This document shows, piece after piece, positions 17,710-25,123 of a DNA stretch of 33,048 nt. The notes beneath the pieces are model-generated. The model did no database searches. It was not told the origin of the DNA and worked only from the letters and a program-made list of their open reading frames with translations. The stretch comes from a virus. The stretch lies in the IMG/VR virus record IMGVR_UViG_3300047373_000219, positions 1-33,048 of that record; one strand, given 5' to 3'. The number at the start of each line of letters is the position of its first letter. The first letter of the stretch is position 1. Position numbers and translations under genes: made by a program.

Positions 17710-18517
17710 TGAGGAATGCTTTGATTGAATAGAAGATGAGGCTGTTCCTGTACCCTCCTTCTGCGTGTTCTTTGATGGGTGTTACGCCATGCATATTCTT
17801 CCATGCGGGATAGACGAGGAGGCTGTTGTCAGGTTGCTCAAACGTTGCTCCATACTCAGGTACATTGAGGCATCCTCCTTCGCTGTTTGCTCTCTTGGTG
17901 TAGATGATGTTTAGGCTACCCACGATGTTACGTGAGTCTCTGTGATAGGGTGCGCTTATATTATAGTTGGAGATGCTGCTCGTGAAGTACTTGCCGTATC
18001 GCCACTTGTCTTCAACGTCTTTGATTGCGTTCATCTGTGTTCCATAGAGGTCAGGGGCTAATTGTTTGATGAGGAGCATTCCTATCTGTGAGCATCCCAT
18101 CATTGCTTTCATGAAGGTTTTTGCTTTAGGCTCTGTGTGTGCGCTGCTGTACCCGTTAAACATTCTTCTTAGGCGAGGGTTCTTCGGTACTGAGCCGAGT
18201 ATCGTGCTGTACTGACTGCACCCTCCGTCCATAGCCCGAAACTTACTGAGGGGAATGCCTGCCTCATTGGCTGCATCTATCGCTTGCTGCCTGTCTAAAA
18301 ACTGCTTAGGGACTCTGTCGCTCCTAAACTCTTTGTTGGCGATGCTCAGAAGCTGTGTCAGCTTTTTGTCATATTTAGATATGTCACGAATGTACATACC
18401 GATGGGTTTCCCTTCCTCTGTGAGGAGACAGTCATCGAATACGTTAGGCTCAATGAAAGGACAGTCCTTGCCCATCTCTTTATCGTGTTCTACTTGGTGG
18501 AGTTCGAGTGTTCGCAT
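17696..18517 (-). CDS. TET/JBP-family 2-oxoglutarate/Fe(II) dioxygenase, predicted thymine hydroxylase
   Basis: The C-terminal half of this 273-residue protein carries the double-stranded beta-helix motifs of the TET/JBP family. The HxD motif is His192 and Asp194 in SAPYHRDSRN, followed by VGSLNIIY and GGCLNVPEYGATF. The distal iron ligand is His243 (NMHGVTP) and the 2-oxoglutarate-binding Arg257 lies in GGYRNSLIFY. JBP enzymes turn thymine in DNA into 5-hydroxymethyluracil and TET enzymes oxidise 5-methylcytosine. No cytosine methyltransferase or pyrimidine hydroxymethylase was seen in the window, so thymine is the likelier substrate. Residues 1-100 are not recognised. The gene overlaps the kinase gene by 28 bases and terS by 14. 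Confidence 0.85.
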   Translation of the reverse strand: MRTLELHQVEHDKEMGKDCPFIEPNVFDDCLLTEEGKPIGMYIRDISKYDKKLTQLLSIANKEFRSDRVPKQFLDRQQAIDAANEAGIPLSKFRAMDGGCSQYSTILGSVPKNPRLRRMFNGYSSAHTEPKAKTFMKAMMGCSQIGMLLIKQLAPDLYGTQMNAIKDVEDKWRYGKYFTSSISNYNISAPYHRDSRNIVGSLNIIYTKRANSEGGCLNVPEYGATFEQPDNSLLVYPAWKNMHGVTPIKEHAEGGYRNSLIFYSIKAFLNDKA

Positions 18518-19998
18518 AGAAGCATTTTAAGGTGGTTTAGAGCAACTGAAGAGTTCTTTGCTATCGTGTGCTTAGGCAGGTTGCTTACACGTGTTGTGAT
18601 GCTCTTTAAATGGCGCTCAGACTGATTCGAGCCTCGCTTGTTCCGACCCTCTGCGCCATCACCTTCTATATTGATGATGACAGGGTCTGCCTTTGCGATG
18701 AACTTGCTATTGCTGAAGCGGTCTCCTTCGAACACGGCTAACTTGCCTTTCTTCTCTATGTATGCAAGCATCTTGTTGAGGTCTGTCATCACGCTCATGC
18801 TCAGGCGGTCACTCCCTTCGAAGGTGCTGCCGTCATACTTGCCGACTACAATCCAATCATCGTTCTCATGGAAGTTAAACTTGCCTAATTTAAACGCCTT
18901 GTCGTCAGGTGTCAGTAGCTGCTTCATCGTCCATGTCTTTCCCACTCCACAGCAGCCCGTTATCAGTACGCACTTCCTGTGCCACGGCTTACTGCTCACC
19001 TTGAATCCTTCTTCTTCCATCATGATTACCTCTCCTGTGTGTCGATAGTGGTTCTGCTTTTCCTTACATAGACCCTTGTCAAGAGGGTTGTCTTCTTGTC
19101 TGAGGTGTTTGGGTAGTGCCCACTTCCTTGCCTTCCAAAACAAGCTGAGGTCTTCATCAGGGTATAGCCGTTCTGCCTTCCTGATGCGGTCATGGAACAT
19201 GTCATTGTAAACGTTAGGGTATCGCCTGTTGACCCTGTGCCATCCTTTGTAACAGCATAGGGTCGTTTCGAGGGTGAAGTAGCTGACATCAGGGTGGTCG
19301 ATTCGCTCCTTGGCTTCAGCTAAGAGGTCTTTCCCTGCCTGCTCAAGCCACCCTAAGTGTTCTGTGTAATCCACCTTGTCCTGCTTCCACCAATCGAGGT
19401 CATCCCTACCCATGACCTTGCATAGTCCGTTACGATGGCTCTTGCTGCCTGAGATGTCATCGAGGAATAGTTGGTCGCAGTCAAGCTGAAGTCCTGTTAG
19501 CCTCAAGTATTCTAAGTAGCTGAAGGTGCTGAGTCTTCCGAAGGTTTCAAAGCGATTGATTACCTGCTCCCACACCTGTCTGAAGTTGTGATGCTCATCA
19601 CCGTCACACAAGTCCGTAAAGTATGTACGTTGTGATTGTCCCTGCAAGGCATTCAGGTAACTCTTAACCGCATGAACGAACTTGGTTCTAGTGTACCGCC
19701 TGTCAGTATCGAAGGGAAGCTGAGTCCTATTCTCTTCGTACCACTCCTCAAGTATCTTGATGTTGATTTGCTCAAGGTTCGGGAACTCCTTCCATATCAT
19801 GTAGGTGGTAATCGGGTGCTGCGTACATCCGTTAATGAACGCAAACCACAGCCTCTGTTCGTCATGCATTCTCAGCGTATCGAACAGGTAAGGGAAAACA
19901 TAATAAACCGCACCTGCGTGTCCTCTGTTACGGAGGTGATACTCGTAAAACTTGAGGAACGTTTCACGCCTATGTTCAGGTAATCTGTAATCTACCAT
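18490..19998 (-). CDS. 5-hydroxymethyl-dU DNA kinase-like protein: helical domain plus P-loop kinase
   Basis: Starting at the ATG that overlaps the PLP gene stop by 7 bases gives 502 residues. An N-terminal helical domain (about 1-290) opens with RRETFLKFYEYHLRNRGHAG and FPYLFDTLRM. This resembles the glycosylase-related helical family once called alpha-glutamyl/putrescinyl thymine pyrophosphorylase clade 2 and later 5-hmdU DNA kinase helical domain. The C-terminal domain has Walker A GCCGVGKT (348-355), a GKYDGSTFEGSDRLS loop and a Walker B-like LAVFEGDRF (420-428). Such proteins are thought to phosphorylate hydroxymethyluracil in DNA so that the position can be displaced. The family name is from memory. 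The kinase half is certain, the substrate is inferred from the neighbouring dioxygenase. Confidence 0.72.
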   Translation of the reverse strand: MVDYRLPEHRRETFLKFYEYHLRNRGHAGAVYYVFPYLFDTLRMHDEQRLWFAFINGCTQHPITTYMIWKEFPNLEQINIKILEEWYEENRTQLPFDTDRRYTRTKFVHAVKSYLNALQGQSQRTYFTDLCDGDEHHNFRQVWEQVINRFETFGRLSTFSYLEYLRLTGLQLDCDQLFLDDISGSKSHRNGLCKVMGRDDLDWWKQDKVDYTEHLGWLEQAGKDLLAEAKERIDHPDVSYFTLETTLCCYKGWHRVNRRYPNVYNDMFHDRIRKAERLYPDEDLSLFWKARKWALPKHLRQEDNPLDKGLCKEKQNHYRHTGEVIMMEEEGFKVSSKPWHRKCVLITGCCGVGKTWTMKQLLTPDDKAFKLGKFNFHENDDWIVVGKYDGSTFEGSDRLSMSVMTDLNKMLAYIEKKGKLAVFEGDRFSNSKFIAKADPVIINIEGDGAEGRNKRGSNQSERHLKSITTRVSNLPKHTIAKNSSVALNHLKMLLCEHSNSTK

Positions 19999-20924
19999 TT
20001 GATGTCGCTCCCTACTATCCAAAACAGGGTGTTCATGTTCATGTAATGTTGAAGGTTCTGCTTCATGTATCTGATGCACTTACCCTCATAACGCGGATGG
20101 AACTCGATAGTGTCTATCCTCTCTCTAAATTCATCGGTGTACTTGCAGAACCCTGTGCCATTCAGGTCGTGATGCTCTATCTCATACTGATAGTCTTGCT
20201 CTCCCTTGAAGTTGAACAGACCTCTGATGTCGATGTCTACAACCTTACACAGCTTGAAGAGCCGTTCATAGACGTACTCTATGTTCTTGCTACCGATGTT
20301 TCCAATACCCAACAGCACGATGCGTTCAAGGTTAGGACGCGGATGCTGTACTAAGCCATACAAGATGCTCGTGATACTGTTGCATGAACCGCAAGGGACG
20401 ATTAGTGTCGTCACATGGTCAGGTATGTTTACTGACTGAAGCGAGCCTACACGATGAAACGCCTCTATGTCTCCCCAATAGTTCTTCTTTGAGTCTAAGG
20501 TGATGTTCGTTTCGAGGTACTTGAAGCCTTCCCACTTCTCGGCACTCTTCTTAGCGATTGCGCCACAAGCTGCTGCGTACCCTACCTTGCTCCTCGATAT
20601 AGTCGCTCCTTCCTCGTGAGCCATCCTCAGGTACTTGTGCTTCATTGGGTCAGCGACACCCGTAACTACATAGCAATGGATGTTGTAGTGATTACATATC
20701 GCTGCGATGAATATGTGCTGCGGTGACTGACTGACTGAGCCTGATGAAACGCCTGTACATCCATCTTCTCTCACCCACTTGTCAACGAGGTATATGCATT
20801 GCCTCAGTTTAGCCCCGTTGATACTTCCGTAACCTCGTGGCGCGAACTTGTCATCTCGTTTGAAGAGCATTCCTCCATGCTCCTCTACGGGCATCACCTC
20901 ATTGAGCAGATTCCCCCACCGCAT
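19992..20924 (-). CDS. Fold-type II PLP-dependent enzyme (ACC deaminase / tryptophan synthase beta-like)
   Basis: This 310-residue protein begins with the fold-type II pattern LFKRDDKFAPRGYGSINGAKLRQCIYLV, in which Lys39 would hold pyridoxal phosphate. It continues with a VSSGSVSQSPQHIFIAAICN segment corresponding to the Ser/Asn-rich cofactor loop, and LIVPCGSCNSITSILYGL (about 174-191) as the phosphate-binding loop. ACC deaminase, cysteine desulfhydrase and TrpB share this layout. The usual GGN before the lysine is altered to NGA. It lies between ParB-like and kinase genes, overlapping both, so a role in adding an amino-acid-derived group to modified thymine is inferred. An ordinary amino-acid metabolic role is less likely here. 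Confidence 0.75.
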   Translation of the reverse strand: MRWGNLLNEVMPVEEHGGMLFKRDDKFAPRGYGSINGAKLRQCIYLVDKWVREDGCTGVSSGSVSQSPQHIFIAAICNHYNIHCYVVTGVADPMKHKYLRMAHEEGATISRSKVGYAAACGAIAKKSAEKWEGFKYLETNITLDSKKNYWGDIEAFHRVGSLQSVNIPDHVTTLIVPCGSCNSITSILYGLVQHPRPNLERIVLLGIGNIGSKNIEYVYERLFKLCKVVDIDIRGLFNFKGEQDYQYEIEHHDLNGTGFCKYTDEFRERIDTIEFHPRYEGKCIRYMKQNLQHYMNMNTLFWIVGSDIKW

Positions 20925-21486
20925 TCCTTAATAGTTCAAGTACGGCAGTAGCCACATCAAAACCTTCTTCTTTAGCGACCTTGATTAGGTTGTATGCCTC
21001 ATCAAAGTCAGCTAACAGGAAGTTAATCTGTATGGCTTTCGTCGTTGCGTCTACAATCTCATCAACACGCTCGTCTAATCCTGAGAACTCTTCCGTGTCA
21101 AGTATGCTGTAATCAACATCTACCTCGGGTGTCCATACATGAAGACCCCACTCACGAAGCTGTACTGCATCCCAAGTATTGCCTAACATATCCCAATCCC
21201 AACTACCTGACGAGATATTGTCTTTGATGATGAACTCTTTCTTCTGCTCATCGGTTAAACCTTTAGCTACTTGAACGGGGACTTCTTTGTAGCCTATCTC
21301 TGTCAATGCGCGTAGCCTCATGTTACCGCCTAACAGCATGAAGTCTTCATCTACTGTTAGTGGTCTGAGTTCAATCATCCAAGGAGCGTCGATTAGTGAC
21401 TGCTTCAGTTCACCGAACTTCTCTTCTGTAATTACCCGTGGGTTTTCGGGATTAGGCTTGACCTTACTTAGTGCTATCTTCTTCAT
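20899..21486 (-). CDS. ParB-like nuclease-domain protein
   Basis: This 195-residue protein has the ParB/Srx fold pattern at residues 1-95: KIALSKVKPNPENPRVI, LRPLTVDEDFMLLGGNMRLRAL and IGYKEVPV, where GGNMRLRA corresponds to the GxRR box. Then follow a conserved EFIIKDNISSGSWDWDML segment and an acidic C-terminus. Phage proteins of this type often lie next to DNA methylases or base-modification genes and bind or act on nucleotides or DNA; they are not partition proteins. It overlaps the PLP gene by 26 bases and may guide or assist the modification pathway. Confidence 0.75.
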   Translation of the reverse strand: MKKIALSKVKPNPENPRVITEEKFGELKQSLIDAPWMIELRPLTVDEDFMLLGGNMRLRALTEIGYKEVPVQVAKGLTDEQKKEFIIKDNISSGSWDWDMLGNTWDAVQLREWGLHVWTPEVDVDYSILDTEEFSGLDERVDEIVDATTKAIQINFLLADFDEAYNLIKVAKEEGFDVATAVLELLRNAVGESAQ

Positions 21487-21865
21487 CGCAGAATAGGTAT
21501 ATTTTATCTAATGCTTTCTTTACTGTCTTGAGGCAGGAGCCACAGCCTGAAACGTTCTCATTCTTGCCTGTCATCTCATAGTATAGGTTACCCATCGCCT
21601 TCGCGTTTCTTGCGGGAACTTCACCAAACTCTTGGTCACGAAACGGTAGCACATACTCTTCATATCTCGCCTTCTGATTGTCGTTGAATTTCGTTAATGA
21701 AGGGAATATGCGGTTAAGCGCTTTCCTGCGCTCATCACATCCGCAGTCCTCTCCAAACACAGCCTTAACTGCTGCTTTGATGCCTGTGGCTTCTGTGAAC
21801 TTCTCAATCTTGTCTCCTAGTCCTTTCGGCTCAGGCTTCTTCTTTGTACTTTTCTTTGATGGCAT
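21464..21865 (-). CDS. Hypothetical protein with CxC and CxxC motifs
   Basis: This 133-residue basic protein starts with a Lys-rich tail (KKSTKKKPEPKGLGDKIEKF) and has two cysteine pairs, GEDCGCDERRKALN (about 40-53) and SGCGSCLKTVK (about 106-116). These could bind a metal or form a redox centre. It is a recurring unnamed gene of Bacteroidota phages, usually found near the ParB-like gene. It overlaps the sigma-like gene by 35 bases and the ParB-like gene by 23, so it is part of the same operon. Function unknown. Confidence 0.65.
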   Translation of the reverse strand: MPSKKSTKKKPEPKGLGDKIEKFTEATGIKAAVKAVFGEDCGCDERRKALNRIFPSLTKFNDNQKARYEEYVLPFRDQEFGEVPARNAKAMGNLYYEMTGKNENVSGCGSCLKTVKKALDKIYLFCDEEDSTK

Positions 21866-22364
21866 TGCGCGTGTGTTTTATGGATTTGTAAAGTGTCGTT
21901 CTGCTGATGCCCGTTTCCTTCGCCAAGGTGTTCAAGCTATGTTCATGCTCATAATATATGAGAGTACACATCCTCTCAAAGTATGGCATGTCTGCCAACT
22001 GCTCATCGACGAAGGTATGCAAACTTTCTTTAGTATGCATCTCATCCCACTCTTCATCTGTCATCTCATGCATCCAAGACTTCACACTTTCTTGAGCGCG
22101 ATTGTTAGTCTGAATCTTCTTGCGATATGTGTAATGATAAGGTGATGTGCTGCTGTTATATTGGTTCATCATGACACGTGCGCACCAATACCTCATCTGC
22201 TTTTTTGCAATGAGATTCTCCATACGAACAGGGTCTGCTTCGAGGAGAATCACGCAGGTGATTTGACACAATTCTTCATGGTCGGGGTATCGGTTCTTCG
22301 TGATGGTTTTGCTCATCTCCATCAGCACAGAATAGTTGCGTTCAAGGTATTGATTCACAGTCAC
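21831..22364 (-). CDS. Sigma factor-like / HTH transcription regulator
   Basis: This protein of about 177 residues has a helical N-terminus (NQYLERNYSVLMEMSKTITK, then HEELCQITCVILLE), an MMNQYNSSTSPYHYTYRKK central segment, and a C-terminal helix-turn-helix (NTLAKETGISRTTLYKSIKHTRNAI) like sigma-70 region 4. Similar proteins are widespread in Bacteroidota phages and probably switch transcription to late promoters. No upstream ATG exists: the frame opens at a TTG (22385), with GTG codons at 22373, 22364 and 22358. The GTG at 22364 is chosen because TVNQYL is a common start in relatives. It lies next to a promoter-like repeat on the opposite strand. Confidence 0.65.
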   Translation of the reverse strand: MTVNQYLERNYSVLMEMSKTITKNRYPDHEELCQITCVILLEADPVRMENLIAKKQMRYWCARVMMNQYNSSTSPYHYTYRKKIQTNNRAQESVKSWMHEMTDEEWDEMHTKESLHTFVDEQLADMPYFERMCTLIYYEHEHSLNTLAKETGISRTTLYKSIKHTRNAIKEKYKEEA

Positions 22365-22382
22365 AACGCGCACAAGGTACGA

Positions 22383-22475
22383 CAAAAAATGTGGCTCTCT
22401 GAGGCTAGCCTATGTAGGAGTTTTAACGTTCGTTTCTCTTTGAACAACTCCGTTACCAAAACAGGTAAAATTGCT
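22383..22475 (+). promoter_or_regulatory. Promoter-like repeat X, facing away from the genes
   Basis: This occupies the 122-base gap between the NinG-like and sigma-like genes and reads on the plus strand. It has an A6 tract, GGCTCTCT, GGCTAGCCTA, TAGGAGTTTTAACGTTC, CTTTGAACAA, CGTTACC and a TAAAATTG box at 22466-22473. It matches element C (30.6 kb) and element Y (8.1 kb), but both of those read on the minus strand. No plus-strand gene follows, so it would make antisense RNA over the NinG gene or serve as a protein-binding site. Confidence 0.5.
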
Positions 22476-22507
22476 GAGAAGGGAGAAAAAGTGGCTTCAC
22501 GTTAATT

Positions 22508-22915
22508 CTACCATTCTGCCAAAAGTGCCTTGTTTTTAACCCTGATTTCAGCCAAGATTGACAGCAGTTCATCGTCTGAAAACTTGACTGTCTGATTGCT
22601 TTTCGCAAGCACAGAATCGGCTGTCCCTTCTCCATAATCTTGGTCAAGCCTTTTGCCAAATTTATACTGCTGTCCTCCGTTCACCATGTTGCATTTCTTG
22701 CATTGCGGTTTGACATTCATCTTATCCCATCGGGTGCTGTACTTGGCTCTTGTTTGGAAGTGACCTGCATCACACTTCTTCCAATGTCGTCGCTCACCAC
22801 ACGTGTAACATCTGATGTTGCCATAATCGTCAGCAGAGGACAGGCGAACCCATATTGAGAACTCCTTGTCCAATGCTGCGACTATCTTGCTTCGGGTGTT
22901 TAATCCTCTCGCCAT
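22508..22915 (-). CDS. NinG/Rap-like recombination nuclease
   Basis: This 135-residue protein resembles lambda NinG (Rap), a structure-specific endonuclease that cuts recombination intermediates. It has a zinc-binding HNH-like core with CYTCG (Cys36, Cys39), KKCDAGHF (Cys48, His52) and VKPQCKKCN (Cys72, Cys75). The C-terminus is helical. It overlaps the preceding gene by 16 bases, at the end of the replication group. Its presence suggests the phage resolves branched DNA made during recombination-dependent replication. Confidence 0.8.
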   Translation of the reverse strand: MARGLNTRSKIVAALDKEFSIWVRLSSADDYGNIRCYTCGERRHWKKCDAGHFQTRAKYSTRWDKMNVKPQCKKCNMVNGGQQYKFGKRLDQDYGEGTADSVLAKSNQTVKFSDDELLSILAEIRVKNKALLAEW

Positions 22916-23478
22916 CCTTCAATGTCTTTCATATCTTGCTCTGTCAACGCGATGGGCTTGAACGCCTCTCGTGCCAACTTCTCTGAAGTCCTGTCTTCCC
23001 ATGAACGGGGTACTTGAACCTCATGACTACGCTCTAACATCGGTGCGCGGACTTCACCCTCGTATTTACGGAACGCCTCCATCAGGTCACGGGTCAGGAA
23101 AGAGCCATACAGGTCAGGCAATATCTTTCCTCTACTGAGTTGCCTGAACACGTAAGCTATCTCTTCCATCTTGAGTGTCGGGAACTCTTCTATGATTGCA
23201 TCACACGCATCTGTGAGTTGCTCGGTTTCATATAGCGAACGCTTTTCTCCTATGGCTTGAACGCACTCTGCTAATCGCGTGGCTAACCATGCCTTGACAA
23301 CGCTCGGGTTAACCCTTAGTGCTGTCTTTATATTAGTGCCTTCCTCCCATGCTTTCTTGGGAGTCATGTTCCGCATAATCTCTTTGTACTCAATGCTGAG
23401 TAGCCCAAGACTTGAGGCTGTCAACGTCGTAACTCGGTTTTGCTCCCTGTTTGTCAGGGAAGATTCCTGTCCATCCAT
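22900..23478 (-). CDS. DUF6633-like replication-associated protein
   Basis: This 192-residue helical protein resembles an unnamed family (DUF6633-like) found beside replication initiators in Bacteroidota phages. The centre has the pattern IIEEFPTLKMEEIAYVFRQLSRGK followed by DLYGSFLTRDLMEAFRKYE. It begins at an ATG within the end of the initiator gene, an overlap of 89 bases. A shorter start at 23376 would avoid the overlap, but the residues before it fit the family. A helicase-loader or accessory role is plausible from position; there is no ATPase motif. Confidence 0.65.
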   Translation of the reverse strand: MDGQESSLTNREQNRVTTLTASSLGLLSIEYKEIMRNMTPKKAWEEGTNIKTALRVNPSVVKAWLATRLAECVQAIGEKRSLYETEQLTDACDAIIEEFPTLKMEEIAYVFRQLSRGKILPDLYGSFLTRDLMEAFRKYEGEVRAPMLERSHEVQVPRSWEDRTSEKLAREAFKPIALTEQDMKDIEGWRED

Positions 23479-24115
23479 TTCCTATTGATTTGTCGATTAA
23501 TGATATTGCTATGCTCACGTCACCGCGACACGCTTTGCTAAGTACGTTACCAAGTTTCTTTTGCGCAAGCGGAGTCATGCTCTTACCCAAGGACTTCCTA
23601 TGCTGCACGAACTCACTCCATGCCTTCTTAAACTCTTCATCATCTTGGAAGGGAAGGTTTTCATAACTGAGTTCTTTACTGAGTTCCTTACTTGTGTTCT
23701 TTACTTGGTAATGGTCTTGGCGAACGGCAACTTGCATTTTGTCATTCACCAAACTCGATTTGGCGGTATCACCTGATGCACCTTGCTGTCTGCTCATCTC
23801 ATACACTCTCGCTACCTCAGGAGCAATAGAGTACCATCTCGTGCGGTCTGTAGCCATGCGGTTAAACTCACCCACGATGATTGCTTCAGCACTCTCTAAA
23901 TTCCTCAGGACTCTTCTGATTTGGTCAGCACTCCAAAAGGGGAAGAACTGCCTGAAGGTTGTAGCGCTGTTGTATGTCCAATAGCGACCCTCACGAAAGT
24001 TCTCTCCATGCACTTCGTTGTGATGACACCAATAGGCGAGGTGGTGGAGCATGATAGCCCCATCCACCCCGTACCTACAAGCTATGTCTGAATTGAAATA
24101 GTAGTCCCTCTTCAT
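23390..24115 (-). CDS. Phage replication initiator / replisome organiser (DnaD-like)
   Basis: This 241-residue protein has an N-terminal winged-helix-like domain (about 1-105: DIACRYGVDGAIMLHHLAYWCHHN, WTYNSATTFRQFFPFWSADQIRRVLRNLE). The C-terminal half ends with ISLIDKSIGNGWTGIFP, a pattern typical of phage replisome organisers. Such proteins bind the origin and load the host helicase. It overlaps the small HTH gene as ATGA. No phage helicase or polymerase was seen, so it must hand over to the host replisome. Confidence 0.75.
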   Translation of the reverse strand: MKRDYYFNSDIACRYGVDGAIMLHHLAYWCHHNEVHGENFREGRYWTYNSATTFRQFFPFWSADQIRRVLRNLESAEAIIVGEFNRMATDRTRWYSIAPEVARVYEMSRQQGASGDTAKSSLVNDKMQVAVRQDHYQVKNTSKELSKELSYENLPFQDDEEFKKAWSEFVQHRKSLGKSMTPLAQKKLGNVLSKACRGDVSIAISLIDKSIGNGWTGIFPDKQGAKPSYDVDSLKSWATQH

Positions 24116-24342
24116 TTCCTCATCTCTTTGAGTATCTCCCTCTGCTGATTGACAATGGCTTCTACTAAGGTCATCATCTCGTCAGGTGATTTCAGCCTGA
24201 GTGAGGGAACGTGCTTTAGAAGCCCTTCAGGGTTCTTGTTAACCCAATTCTGAATGGTCATAGTAGTGACACCCAAGTCCTCAGCGAGGATACGCTGAGA
24301 ACCATAGGTGTGTACTATCCACTTCTTGAGCGGCTTATCCAT
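24112..24342 (-). CDS. Small helix-turn-helix DNA-binding protein
   Basis: This 76-residue protein has a clear helix-turn-helix at about residues 14-36 (SQRILAEDLGVTTMTIQNWVNK), similar to Cro/YdaS-like repressors. A basic tail and a helix follow. It overlaps the upstream gene by 8 bases and the initiator by 4. It could control early transcription or assist replication initiation. With no integrase or large repressor nearby it is unlikely to govern lysogeny. Confidence 0.7.
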   Translation of the reverse strand: MDKPLKKWIVHTYGSQRILAEDLGVTTMTIQNWVNKNPEGLLKHVPSLRLKSPDEMMTLVEAIVNQQREILKEMRK

Positions 24343-24790
24343 GTCCGTTTTCCTTCGTGTACTCCACTAACTCTTCTCGCATACGTATGAGCGACTTAGC
24401 GTACTCTTTCAACTCAGGAATATCTACTGCCTCCTTGTTCGGGTGACAGGTGTTGATGAAGGAAATAGCTGAGTTGATAGCCCATTGAGAACCGATGCGC
24501 TGTTGAGTAGCATCGTTGCCTCGCTGCTGATAACGAGGAGCGCCACCGCTTCCTCCTCCTCGCTCTGACAACGGCTTATCTAATGACATCATAGGGTTGC
24601 CCATCTTGTCATCCCACTCCTTCTTCACGACTACCGTCATGCCTTCCTTCCATCGCTCAGGACTCTTCATTGTGACTTGCCTACTACGCCCGTCTTCCAA
24701 AGCGACCTCTACGACCCAACAGGGTTCTCCCTGATGATTAGTGTACTCCCTAACAGGTTGTACTTGTGTGATTTTTAGTTCTGTCTCCAT
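24335..24790 (-). CDS. Putative single-stranded DNA-binding protein
   Basis: This 151-residue protein has a possible OB-fold N-terminal half (ITQVQPVREYTNHQGEPCWV, EGMTVVVKKEW) and a Gly-rich linker (SERGGGSGGAPRYQQRG). The helix after it, QQRIGSQWAINSAISFI, resembles the second half of phage proteins annotated as SSB-like. It lies at the head of the replication gene cluster. An SSB role is inferred from the OB-like pattern, the linker and position; the usual acidic C-terminal tip of SSB is missing. Confidence 0.5.
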   Translation of the reverse strand: METELKITQVQPVREYTNHQGEPCWVVEVALEDGRSRQVTMKSPERWKEGMTVVVKKEWDDKMGNPMMSLDKPLSERGGGSGGAPRYQQRGNDATQQRIGSQWAINSAISFINTCHPNKEAVDIPELKEYAKSLIRMREELVEYTKENGHG

Positions 24791-24796
24791 AACTGA

Positions 24797-25123
24797 TTAT
24801 TTGTGGCTTGTTTTTTTAGACCAAGCGAGCCACGTTTCGATTGGTTCTATTAATGTATATCCGTAATTCGTGTTCTTCCAATAAGCCTTCACGTCATCTA
24901 TCGGCTCAAAGCTAATGAAGTGAACCCACTCACTCGTGCCGAACGCCTCGTAGCCTACTGCACAGGTGATGCCGTCTGCTATCATCTTCTCCACAGATGA
25001 TGTGTTCTCAATAGCTTCTTCTGAAACGGGTATGCTCATCGGAGTCTTATTGAACACGATGGCTCCTGATGATTTAGGAGAGCCGTAGTACTTTCCTGCT
25101 GTGTAGTCGTCGTAATGGCTCAT
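24797..25123 (-). CDS. Hypothetical protein
   Basis: This 108-residue protein is not recognised. It has no membrane segment and reads as a small soluble mixed alpha/beta protein (GITCAVGYEAFGTSEWVHFISFEPI). Its ATG overlaps the stop of a 51-residue gene, and its stop lies 6 bases before the SSB-like gene. It belongs to the early operon by position. No function is proposed. Confidence 0.6.
   Translation of the reverse strand: MSHYDDYTAGKYYGSPKSSGAIVFNKTPMSIPVSEEAIENTSSVEKMIADGITCAVGYEAFGTSEWVHFISFEPIDDVKAYWKNTNYGYTLIEPIETWLAWSKKTSHK

Noticed and set aside
17696-18517. The dioxygenase as a 5-methylcytosine TET enzyme
   Set aside because: No cytosine methyltransferase gene is seen in the window, and the neighbouring kinase family is linked to hydroxymethyl-dU.
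20741-20766. A CTGATGAAAC match on the plus strand that looked like a further hammerhead core
   Set aside because: It lies inside the PLP gene and lacks stem II, stem III and a cleavage triplet.
23376-23478. Shorter start at 23376 for the DUF6633-like gene
   Set aside because: It would avoid the overlap with the initiator gene, but the longer N-terminus fits the family and begins with an ATG.
24112-24342. The small HTH protein as a lysogeny repressor
   Set aside because: There is no integrase, no divergent promoter pair and no attachment site, so a lysogenic switch is not supported.
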